Virus record (IMG/VR): IMGVR_UViG_3300049596_000453
Span: 1 to 21,831 of that record
Strand: one strand, 5' to 3'
Source: a virus
DNA: 21,831 nucleotides
The translations under genes were made by a program, and so were the position numbers. The notes under the pieces are model-generated. The model ran no database searches, was not told where the DNA came from, and was given only the letters and a program-made list of their open reading frames with translations. Below are positions 15,418 through 21,042 of this stretch, in pieces. Positions within the stretch are counted from its first letter, which is position 1. Each line of letters begins with the position of its first letter.

Positions 15418-15577
15418 TGTAGAAGAAGATCCTCTTACTGGGGATTTTTTTCTGCAGCTTACAGATGAAATATGCGAAGAGCTAGGATGGACCGTTGGTG
15501 ATACTCTTATATGGGAAGAACTACCAAACAATTCTTGGTCAATAAAGAAAAAAGATAATGTACCCGCTGTGGAATAG
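15392..15577 (+). CDS. AbrB-like small protein, 61 aa
   Basis: Starts MQNKITTLNVEEDPLTGDFF and has LGWTVGDTLIWEEL. The order beta strand, DP-TGD turn, then (L)GWxxGDxLxWxxxxxxSWxIKK is that of AbrB/MazE swapped-hairpin folds, seen in many T4-like marine phages as a small conserved protein. It may bind DNA, but the family also includes non-regulators. The start at 15392 was preferred to an upstream in-frame ATG at 15356 because ITTLNVEEDP begins the conserved domain and AGAGAG precedes it. Overlaps both neighbours (26 and 20 bases). Confidence 0.75.
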   Translation: MQNKITTLNVEEDPLTGDFFLQLTDEICEELGWTVGDTLIWEELPNNSWSIKKKDNVPAVE

Positions 15578-16241
15578 ATTAAACGAATATGCTGAGTATA
15601 TTAATAGCCGCTTTAATGATAAGTTTCAGCGTTATGACAATCCAAAGTATACTGAAGATCTTCATTTTAAAGATTGGAATGATACTTTCTGGAAATCGGA
15701 ATTAATAGATAAAGCACATCTTAAAACTATTGCACCTAAAGACGGCAAAGGTTTGTGGTTAATGCATATTAATATTTTTCCAAAAACAGGAATTGAACTT
15801 CCTGTTCTAGGTTTTGATATTGTAGCAGGTCCTAAAAAGATTACGGGTTCTTTTATGGACTTTTCTCCATTACATGGTTTTTCACATCCATATACAAAAT
15901 ATATGGAGACAAAGGTAAAAGATCTTGAATGGAATAAGCAGAGAGAATTGCCACCTTGGGCTAAAGAGATTTTTTCAGAGAACATGATTGCGGTTGGCAA
16001 TATTAATACTGAAGAAGAATTAGAGCAATTTATTAAAGTAACGAGTGATTTACTTAATTACTATTTGGATAACTTAGAAAAAGATGCTGTTAAAGCTGAA
16101 CGCGATACTAAGCCAATTCTAAATAAGTATTGTTCTAACCAAAAGCTAAATCCTCATTTGCATAGATCTATTCTTGCTATGGGAATTTCTGAAGAAGATA
16201 AAAACCTATACGTAAATAACGTATTGTTTGAGGAATTATAA
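15558..16241 (+). CDS. pcyX: Ferredoxin-dependent bilin reductase, PcyX/PcyA-like
   Basis: 227 aa, the length of phage bilin reductases (PcyA is about 245, PebS about 233). Reduces biliverdin with ferredoxin electrons to a phycobilin. LPVLGFDIVAG (81-91) and GSFMDFSPL (97-105) match PcyA LPMFGVDVVGG and the IADLSPV motif, so D101 equals catalytic Asp105. RELPPWAKEIFSENMIAV (129-146) matches RELPEWG-IFSDFCIFV, and NKYCSNQ with the C-terminal YVNNVLFEEL matches NYCSKQQ and YMTTVLFDLP. By the same offset N72 stands at PcyA Glu76, as in four-electron enzymes. P199 stands where PcyA/PebS carry the second conserved Asp (NDKTRR becomes NPHLHR). These features suggest PcyX, known from uncultured oceanic viruses to make phycoerythrobilin; the subfamily needs a tree. 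Starts inside the previous gene (20-base overlap). Confidence 0.88.
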   Translation: MYPLWNRLNEYAEYINSRFNDKFQRYDNPKYTEDLHFKDWNDTFWKSELIDKAHLKTIAPKDGKGLWLMHINIFPKTGIELPVLGFDIVAGPKKITGSFMDFSPLHGFSHPYTKYMETKVKDLEWNKQRELPPWAKEIFSENMIAVGNINTEEELEQFIKVTSDLLNYYLDNLEKDAVKAERDTKPILNKYCSNQKLNPHLHRSILAMGISEEDKNLYVNNVLFEEL

Positions 16242-16242
16242 A

Positions 16243-17166
16243 ATGAAAATTGCAGTATGCTCTGATGTCCATTTAGAATTTGGACCTATTACACTTCAAA
16301 ATACTGAAGGCGCTGACGTGTTAATCTTGTCGGGTGACATCTGTGTCGCTAATGATTTGAATGATCGTGCAGATCCTGCAATTCTTGGCATGACAAACAA
16401 GAGTAATATCTATCATGACTTCTTTCAGAATTGCTGCCGCGAATTTAAGCACGTTGTTTACATCTCCGGTAATCACGAGCATTATAACGGTGATTTTGCA
16501 CTAACTTATTCTAGACTAAAAGAAAAACTAAGTTACTTAACTAACTTGCATATCCTTGAAAAAGAATATGTTACGTTTGATGATGTTACTTTTATTGCTG
16601 GAACTCTTTGGACTGATATGAACAAAGAAGATCCAAGTACTCTGTATGCAATTAAAGGTTATATGAATGACTATAGAATCATCAAAGATACTTCTACTCT
16701 AGTAACATACAAAGCTCATATCTTAAAAGATAAGCCAGTTGGAATGACTGACGAAGAATGGATTGCATTGCCTTATGATGAACGTCATACTGTTGAATTT
16801 AAGACGCGTACAGGATCATTCACGCCGACAAAGTCTGTTGAAGAACATAAAGCTATGTTAGACTTTATTGATGCAACCGTAAAAGGATTGCCAAACGAAA
16901 AGTTTGTAGTAGTTGGACACCATGCTCCTTGTAAGCTTTCAGTTAAGCCAGAATACGAAGATGACACGATGGTTAATGGTGCTTATTCTTCTGATTTGTC
17001 AGAGTTTATTCTTGATCGCCCACAAATTAAAGTATGGACACACGGGCATACTCATGACAAATATGATTATATGGTTGGTTCTACTCGTGTTATTTGTAAT
17101 CCTCGCGGTTACATCAAATATCAAGAAATCGCAGATAATTTTGAATTACAATATTTTGAGGTGTAA
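16243..17166 (+). CDS. Calcineurin-like metallophosphoesterase
   Basis: 307 aa. Metal-binding motifs in order: D8 and H10 (CSDVHLEFG), LSGD (29-32), SGNHEHY (75-81), VVGHHAP (about 222-228) and WTHGHTHD (about 265-272). This is the complete set for the family, so an active phosphodiesterase or phosphatase is expected; the substrate is unknown. It is distinct from gp47, lacking the gp46 partner and capping domain. ATG 16243 was chosen over a TTG at 16228 because GAGG at 16230-16233 is well placed and MKIAVCSD starts the domain. One base after the bilin reductase stop, so co-translated with it. Confidence 0.88.
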   Translation: MKIAVCSDVHLEFGPITLQNTEGADVLILSGDICVANDLNDRADPAILGMTNKSNIYHDFFQNCCREFKHVVYISGNHEHYNGDFALTYSRLKEKLSYLTNLHILEKEYVTFDDVTFIAGTLWTDMNKEDPSTLYAIKGYMNDYRIIKDTSTLVTYKAHILKDKPVGMTDEEWIALPYDERHTVEFKTRTGSFTPTKSVEEHKAMLDFIDATVKGLPNEKFVVVGHHAPCKLSVKPEYEDDTMVNGAYSSDLSEFILDRPQIKVWTHGHTHDKYDYMVGSTRVICNPRGYIKYQEIADNFELQYFEV

Positions 17167-17168
17167 AT

Positions 17169-17594
17169 ATGGTTGATATGATTAGTAGTTATGACGTCTT
17201 TACTAAACGTATGGAAGAAAAATATCCAAAAATGTTTTCTGGGCCGTATGGTGGCTTTTGTGTAGGCGAAGGTTGGTATCATATTATTGAATTACTGTTT
17301 GAGCATATTCAAACACATATTGATTGGAATAATGCACGAGCTGAAAGACATCCGGATCTTTGTTATAAACCAATTGAGCAAGTTGTAGTTGAACAAATTA
17401 AAGAAAAGTTTGGTGGCTTGCGCTTTTACTATAGAGGCGGCAACGATACTATTGCTGGTATGATTGCTATGGCAGAAACTTGGGCTGAACATACATGTGA
17501 AACTTGTGGTGATCTAGGTAAGCGTCGCTCAGGCGGTTGGATTCGTACACTATGCGATAAACATGAAGAAAAACGCCAAGCTACTATCTCTTAA
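17169..17594 (+). CDS. Unknown 141-aa protein with zinc-ribbon-like end
   Basis: A conserved phage-type protein with a central KFGGLRFYYRGG segment (80-91) and a C-terminal putative metal site C110, C113 (CETCG) and C129, H132 (LCDKH) separated by GKRRSGGWIRT. The KFGGLRFY...CExCG...GWIRTLCDxH order recurs in many phage and bacterial hypothetical proteins, from memory. Zinc binding is inferred from the spacing. Ribosome site GAGGTG; it follows the phosphoesterase after two bases. Function unknown. Confidence 0.8.
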   Translation: MVDMISSYDVFTKRMEEKYPKMFSGPYGGFCVGEGWYHIIELLFEHIQTHIDWNNARAERHPDLCYKPIEQVVVEQIKEKFGGLRFYYRGGNDTIAGMIAMAETWAEHTCETCGDLGKRRSGGWIRTLCDKHEEKRQATIS

Positions 17595-17862
17595 GACGTG
17601 GGATGAATGGGAGTCTGACGGCTTCCATGTTATTCGTGGCCAAAGAGCTACGGCATATAACTCAAATAATAAAGCTTTATTTGATAAATCGCAAGTAACT
17701 AAAACTATTCATCATTCATACAATGAACGAAAACATGTTACTGAGGTAAGTCGCAATAGTGAACCAAAACCAGAGTATGTTTATTACGCCGATGGTTCTG
17801 GATATGTAAATTATGGCGGCCCATGTGGACCACTGTATTTTGATAGAAATGGAAACACATAA
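17563..17862 (+). CDS. Unknown 99-aa protein
   Basis: Starts MKKNAKLLSLKTWDEWESDG. The N-terminal LKTWDEWESDGFHVIRGQRA (about 10-29) looks like the short W..G(Y/F)xVxxGxKA element found at the start of several phage and plasmid proteins. The C-terminal part is rich in Tyr, Gly and Asn (VYYADGSGYVNYGGPCGPLY), as in disordered or extended regions. It starts 32 bases inside the preceding gene without a clear ribosome site, so translation may depend on coupling. TAATG junction with the next gene. Confidence 0.65.
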   Translation: MKKNAKLLSLKTWDEWESDGFHVIRGQRATAYNSNNKALFDKSQVTKTIHHSYNERKHVTEVSRNSEPKPEYVYYADGSGYVNYGGPCGPLYFDRNGNT

Positions 17863-18077
17863 TGAGATTCTGGACCATTGTTTATCCCGGTGATAACAAC
17901 GAAGTAATTTACGAAACGTTATCTGACGCAGAGATTATTGCTACATACTGGAATCACTGGTACGGAAAAATGTGTGAAAAGTTTGGTAAAGACCATGTTG
18001 ATGCGCATTACTGCAAGCAAGACTGTATTGACGACTGGACAGTTGTGCACTGGGCTGTGGAGAGTAAAGATGACTAA
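17862..18077 (+). CDS. Unknown 71-aa protein
   Basis: Starts MRFWTIVYPGDNNEVIYETL. Contains DAEIIATYWNHWYGKM and a closing WTVVHWAVE. Tryptophan-rich (five) with Cys at two places (KMCEKF, YCKQDC). Compact alpha/beta pattern; no named domain, although I have seen similar short proteins in T4-like phages. Start ATG shares a base with the previous stop and its end overlaps the next ATG by eight bases, so it is part of a tightly packed run. Confidence 0.7.
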   Translation: MRFWTIVYPGDNNEVIYETLSDAEIIATYWNHWYGKMCEKFGKDHVDAHYCKQDCIDDWTVVHWAVESKDD

Positions 18078-18270
18078 AATACAAGATTTGTTAAACCTTG
18101 AAGCAACATTGTCTAATAATGGACAAAAAGATTCTGAAGAATATCGTCAAGCGCATATTGAGATCAAGCAACTACGCGGTACTGAAGCCCCAGTTTGTTG
18201 GGGCGACGATGACTGCTCAACATTAATCTTGTCTCAATGTCCTTGGCGCATAGACTGCTATAAGGAATAA
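18070..18270 (+). CDS. Unknown 66-aa protein
   Basis: Starts MTKIQDLLNLEATLSNNGQK. An N-terminal helix pair is followed by a Cys-containing tail with four cysteines (VCWGDDDCSTLILSQCPW and DCYKE), perhaps a small metal or disulfide site. ATG 18070 was chosen because GGAGAG precedes it by six to seven bases; upstream in-frame ATGs lie deep in the previous gene. Function unknown. Confidence 0.7.
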   Translation: MTKIQDLLNLEATLSNNGQKDSEEYRQAHIEIKQLRGTEAPVCWGDDDCSTLILSQCPWRIDCYKE

Positions 18271-18273
18271 GTT

Positions 18274-18501
18274 TTGCAAAGAATAAATCGCGATGACACT
18301 GAACATGGTGTCGAATATTATAAAGCCAGCGAAGTAGATGATAAAATTAAATCTAATGCAGCTTGGGCGACTTTCATGTGCGCGCAATTGGTAGCAATCG
18401 AACGCGCCGAGTGCTCAAAGATTGCTAAGGGTTGGGTAAGACAATATGATGACGTTGCTGCGTCAATTTCTAGATCTATTGAAGCAAGAGGTAATGAGTG
18501 A
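18274..18501 (+). CDS. Unknown 75-aa helical protein
   Basis: TTG start at 18274 with AAGGAA six or seven bases upstream. Starts MQRINRDDTEHGVEYYKASE; the rest (AAWATFMCAQLVAIERAECS and KIAKGWVRQYDDVAASISRSI) is helical with two cysteines. Its stop overlaps the GTG of the membrane peptide (GTGA). Function unknown. Confidence 0.65.
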   Translation: MQRINRDDTEHGVEYYKASEVDDKIKSNAAWATFMCAQLVAIERAECSKIAKGWVRQYDDVAASISRSIEARGNE

Positions 18502-18596
18502 ACTGGGAAAAGCTACAATTTTTAATTACTTGTGTAATGTTTATAGCAACATTAATTGGATTTCTTGCAATAATATTTACATGGATTAGTGCATAA
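18498..18596 (+). CDS. Small single-pass membrane peptide, 32 aa
   Basis: GTG start overlapping the previous stop by four bases (GTGA), with AAGAGG at 18486-18491. Product MNWEKLQFLITCVMFIATLI then GFLAIIFTWISA: a short charged head and one hydrophobic helix of about 23 residues filling the rest. The size, coupling and hydrophobicity support a real membrane peptide, like the many small inner-membrane proteins of T4-like phages. Function unknown. Confidence 0.6.
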   Translation: MNWEKLQFLITCVMFIATLIGFLAIIFTWISA

Positions 18597-18601
18597 ACTA
18601 G

Positions 18602-18630
18602 TTGACAGTTTATAGTTTTTGTTATATAAT
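18602..18630 (+). promoter_or_regulatory. Perfect consensus promoter of the gp33-gp59 operon
   Basis: TTGACA (18602-18607), 17-nt spacer, TATAAT (18625-18630). Transcripts should begin at about 18637, at the base of the hairpin 18639-18657. Confidence 0.88.
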
Positions 18631-18638
18631 AGATATAA

Positions 18639-18657
18639 CAAGTGGTATTGCCGCTTG
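18639..18657 (+). promoter_or_regulatory. 5'-terminal leader hairpin
   Basis: CAAGTGG pairs with CCGCTTG (seven pairs, one G-U) around a TATTG loop. It begins about two bases after the expected transcript start, the place where a stem would protect the mRNA 5' end. No U-run follows, so it is not a terminator. Confidence 0.5.
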
Positions 18658-18682
18658 ATTGTTTAAACATAAAGGAAAAATA

Positions 18683-18895
18683 ATGAAGAAGGGTACTATA
18701 CCAAGAACTATTGTTACTGAAAAAGCTGGTAAACGCTTAGCAGTAGATTATTTTGAAACTACAACAGGTTCGGGCGTTCGATATTATGTTAATGACGTTC
18801 TTGTTGAAGAAAAACTTTTTGAAGGCAAAAGTATTCATTGGGCACAATCTGCGGCTCATCATTGGCTAGATGCTATTAAACCTCTAAACGGATAA
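18683..18895 (+). CDS. Unknown 70-aa protein
   Basis: Starts MKKGTIPRTIVTEKAGKRLA; a beta-rich first half (YFETTTGSGVRYYVNDVLVE) is followed by a helix HWAQSAAHHWLDAIKP. ATG 18683 was chosen for AAGGAAAAA just upstream; a TTG at 18659 would add eight residues but lies in the leader hairpin's flank. First gene after a perfect promoter, ending four bases before the gp33-like gene. Function unknown. Confidence 0.75.
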   Translation: MKKGTIPRTIVTEKAGKRLAVDYFETTTGSGVRYYVNDVLVEEKLFEGKSIHWAQSAAHHWLDAIKPLNG

Positions 18896-18899
18896 TATA

Positions 18900-19136
18900 A
18901 TGGCAATTGTACCAAGAACACCAGAAAAAGTTCATCACGAAATCCAAGAAATGCTATCAAAAGGTGTAAATTATATTGATGCTCTTGTGGAGTATGCAAG
19001 AATAAATCATTTAGAAATTGAAACAGTTGCCGACATTGTTAAAAAATCTTCTATCTTAAAAGAAAAAGTAAGAAGCGAAGCAGTTGAATTAAGAATGGTA
19101 TATGACGATGATCAAGACATCACAAAGTTATGCTAA
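18900..19136 (+). CDS. 33: Probable late transcription coactivator gp33
   Basis: 78 aa, T4 gp33 is 112 aa. gp33 bridges host RNA polymerase and the sliding clamp for late transcription with gp55. The core NYIDALVEYARINHLEIETV then ADIVKKSSILKEKVRSEAVEL (about 24-64) resembles the helical IDAxxxYCExxxIExExxAxLVxxxLKxKIxxEAxxL pattern of gp33 in marine T4-like phages, from memory. Its position next to gp59 and gp32 matches T4, where 33, 59 and 32 cluster. The acidic end (DDDQDITKLC) does not show an obvious hydrophobic clamp-binding tip. Identification rests on motif and position together. Confidence 0.6.
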   Translation: MAIVPRTPEKVHHEIQEMLSKGVNYIDALVEYARINHLEIETVADIVKKSSILKEKVRSEAVELRMVYDDDQDITKLC

Positions 19137-19710
19137 TGATGATTCATTTCATTGGTATGTAAAATACCTTGCAATGAAGAAACATTTTACAACTGATGGA
19201 TATGATTATCACAAATATAATGGAAAAATAAGAGCATCATTTGACACGTTTAGAACTAGGAATGATGCTTACTTTTTCGAAAAGCTATCTAATAAAGAAA
19301 ATCCAGAAAAGTTAATGGTGGCTAATATGGTCATCAAACCAAATGTCTGGATTCGTGAAATCGTAGAACAAGAAGGTGAAGATCGGTATATTGATTGGCA
19401 AAGAAAAATAGATTCTTTGTCTCGCGTCTTTAAAACAGATCTAAATCTTCTTGACGATAACTTTCAAGCTAATTTTACTTCAGTAAATGGACAACATCCT
19501 TTTATTATGACTATGTACTTACAGAAGAAAATCAGTCTTGAAACATTTAGTATCATTGCGAAAATATCTAATATTTTTCCTTATTGGGAAAAAGAAATAG
19601 TTGACAAAATCGTAGCACGTGATATAATTAGGCTAATAAAGAAGTATAAACCTTTTTTAGAAATTGATGAAAAAAAGTTTAAAGATATCGTACGTGAACG
19701 CTTTTTCTGA
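19102..19710 (+). CDS. 59: Helicase loader gp59
   Basis: 202 aa, T4 gp59 is 217 aa. Loads the replicative helicase gp41 on gp32-coated forks. FHWYVKYLAMKKHFTTDGYD followed by YHKYNGKIRAS and RNDAYFFEKLSNK (about 16-63) match T4 KLYLMIKQHM-YDVIKYNWCMRVS-RRDKYFFQKLSEK. MVIKPNVWIREI matches NLVANQDAWIGDI, and the C-terminal half is helical as in T4. The start (ATG 19102, or 19108) lies 35 bases inside the gp33-like gene with no strong ribosome site. Gene 32's early-type promoter lies in its 3' end. Confidence 0.9.
   Translation: MTMIKTSQSYANDDSFHWYVKYLAMKKHFTTDGYDYHKYNGKIRASFDTFRTRNDAYFFEKLSNKENPEKLMVANMVIKPNVWIREIVEQEGEDRYIDWQRKIDSLSRVFKTDLNLLDDNFQANFTSVNGQHPFIMTMYLQKKISLETFSIIAKISNIFPYWEKEIVDKIVARDIIRLIKKYKPFLEIDEKKFKDIVRERFF
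19601..19628 (+). promoter_or_regulatory. Consensus promoter of gene 32 inside gene 59
   Basis: TTGACA (19601-19606), 16-nt spacer, TATAAT (19623-19628) with TG at 19620-19621 (extended -10). All boxes perfect. Transcripts would carry a leader of about 160 bases before gene 32. Confidence 0.75.
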
Positions 19711-19718
19711 TATAAATA
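19711..19718 (+). promoter_or_regulatory. Perfect T4 late promoter motif before gene 32
   Basis: TATAAATA, identical to the T4 late consensus, directly after the gene 59 stop. Start of transcription is expected near 19724, leaving a leader of about 70 bases. Confidence 0.75.
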
Positions 19719-19722
19719 AGAT

Positions 19723-19743
19723 TATGCAATTAAAACCTGCATA
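19723..19743 (+). promoter_or_regulatory. Leader hairpin of gene 32, possible translational operator
   Basis: TATGCA and TGCATA form a six-pair stem around a nine-base loop ATTAAAACC, 52 to 72 bases before the gene 32 ATG. The bases from there to the ribosome site are A-rich and poorly structured. T4 gene 32 has its autoregulatory pseudoknot and unstructured A/U leader at about the same distance. Confidence 0.4.
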
Positions 19744-19794
19744 TAAATCGCAATACAACAACGCTATATACAGCAAAACTAGGAGATAATTAAT

Positions 19795-20721
19795 ATGTCA
19801 TTTGACGCACTTAAAAAGAATCGTTCAGCCTCCCTCGGCAAATTGAACGCACAGCTCGAAAAAATCTCAACAAAGAGCTACTCAGATCCCAACGAAGGTA
19901 AAATGTGGAAACCAACCCGCGATAAAGCAGGTAACGGTTTTGCAATTATCCGTTTCTTGCCTGCTCCTAAAGGTGAAGAAATGCCATTTGTTCGCGTATG
20001 GGATCACGGTTTCCAAGGCCCAACAGGTCTCTGGTACATCGAAAACTCTCTCACTACCATCAATCAAGACGACCCTGTTTCAGAATACAACGGCAAGTTG
20101 TGGAATTCTGGCTTGGATTCAGACAAAGAAATTGCTCGCAAGCAAAAGCGCCGCCTGAAATACGTTGCTAACGTTTACGTTATTAAAGATTCTGGTAATG
20201 CAGATAACGAAGGCAAAGTATTCATGTTTTCCTTCGGCAAAAAAATCTTCGACAAACTTAACGATCTAATGAATCCACAGTTTGAAGATGAAGCACCGGT
20301 CAACCCGTTTGATCTTTGGGAAGGTGCTAACTTCCGTTTGAAAATCCGTCAATTCGAAGGATACCCAAACTACGATAAATCTGAATTTGATGCACCGGGT
20401 CCTTTGTCTGATGACGAAGCAGAACTCGAACGTATTTACAACTCAGAGCATGCATTGCAAGAATTGATTGATCCTAAGAACTTTAAGTCTTACAATGAGT
20501 TGAAAGCAAAACTTTACCGTGTTCTTGCTCTTGATGAAGAAGCTAGTGCTCCTTCTAAAGCAGCAGATGACAACGAGTTTGATCTAAGCAGCATGGGTAA
20601 TTCAGAAAAGGCTGCTCCAACTCCTACTTTAAAAGAAGCAAAATCTACTTCTAAGAAACCTGTTATGACAGATGACGACGATGACGATCTTTCTATCTTT
20701 CAGGAACTAGCTAATGGCTAA
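19795..20721 (+). CDS. 32: Single-stranded DNA-binding protein gp32
   Basis: 308 aa, T4 gp32 is 301 aa. Coats ssDNA in replication, recombination and repair, and binds UvsX, UvsY, gp59 and gp43. The basic N-terminal LAST-like motif KKNRSAS (7-13) serves cooperativity. The OB core begins with GNGFAIIRFLPAPKGEEMPF (47-66, T4 GNGQAVIRFLPS) and goes on with DHGFQGPTGLWYIENS, NEGKVFMFSFGKKIFDKLND and DLWEGANFRLKI. The T4 zinc site (H64, C77, C87, C90) is gone: the segment reads ENSLTTINQDDPVSEYN with no cysteine. The acidic tail ends DDDDDDLSIFQELANG. Ribosome site AGGAG. Two promoters, one early-type and one late-type. Stop overlaps the next gene by eight bases. Confidence 0.97.
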   Translation: MSFDALKKNRSASLGKLNAQLEKISTKSYSDPNEGKMWKPTRDKAGNGFAIIRFLPAPKGEEMPFVRVWDHGFQGPTGLWYIENSLTTINQDDPVSEYNGKLWNSGLDSDKEIARKQKRRLKYVANVYVIKDSGNADNEGKVFMFSFGKKIFDKLNDLMNPQFEDEAPVNPFDLWEGANFRLKIRQFEGYPNYDKSEFDAPGPLSDDEAELERIYNSEHALQELIDPKNFKSYNELKAKLYRVLALDEEASAPSKAADDNEFDLSSMGNSEKAAPTPTLKEAKSTSKKPVMTDDDDDDLSIFQELANG

Positions 20722-21040
20722 AAAACCTCATGAAGAGGTTTTAGATTATGACTTTGGTTTCAGCTTCATCGACGAAGAACTTCAAGAAAAAGAAGCTGAG
20801 GCCAAAGAAACTATTCAAAAAGTCAGTAGCGAAAAAGAGACGTTAAAAGAAAAATTAACAGACACTCAAGTAACTATTGACGATTTAGAATATCGTCTAA
20901 ATCTTCTATACAAATCCATTACGCCATTCTTAGACAACTTGTGTAAGAACCCAGATAAATCAACAATTTTCTGGCCTGATCGAGTTAAAAAGATTGAGGC
21001 GTATAAAAGTAAATTGCTTTCAATTGTAGAAGGAAAATAA
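20714..21040 (+). CDS. Unknown coiled-coil protein between gp32 and UvsX
   Basis: 108 aa, starting MAKKPHEEVLDYDFGFSFID. A DYDFGF(S/T) motif is followed by a long charged coiled coil (about 24-65, KEAEAKETIQKVSSEKETLK and onward) and a C-terminal NPDKSTIFWPDRVKKIEAYK (about 80-99). Proteins with this YDFGF...coiled coil...NPxKxxIxWPxRxxKIE layout occur in T4-like marine phages beside uvsX, from memory, and have no known function. Overlap with gp32's end and a two-base gap to uvsX point to a role in recombination, by position only. Confidence 0.8.
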   Translation: MAKKPHEEVLDYDFGFSFIDEELQEKEAEAKETIQKVSSEKETLKEKLTDTQVTIDDLEYRLNLLYKSITPFLDNLCKNPDKSTIFWPDRVKKIEAYKSKLLSIVEGK

Positions 21041-21042
21041 TT

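Noticed and set aside
15662-16000. 112-codon minus-strand frame inside the bilin reductase gene
   Set aside because: Shadow frame over conserved catalytic coding sequence; no ribosome site.
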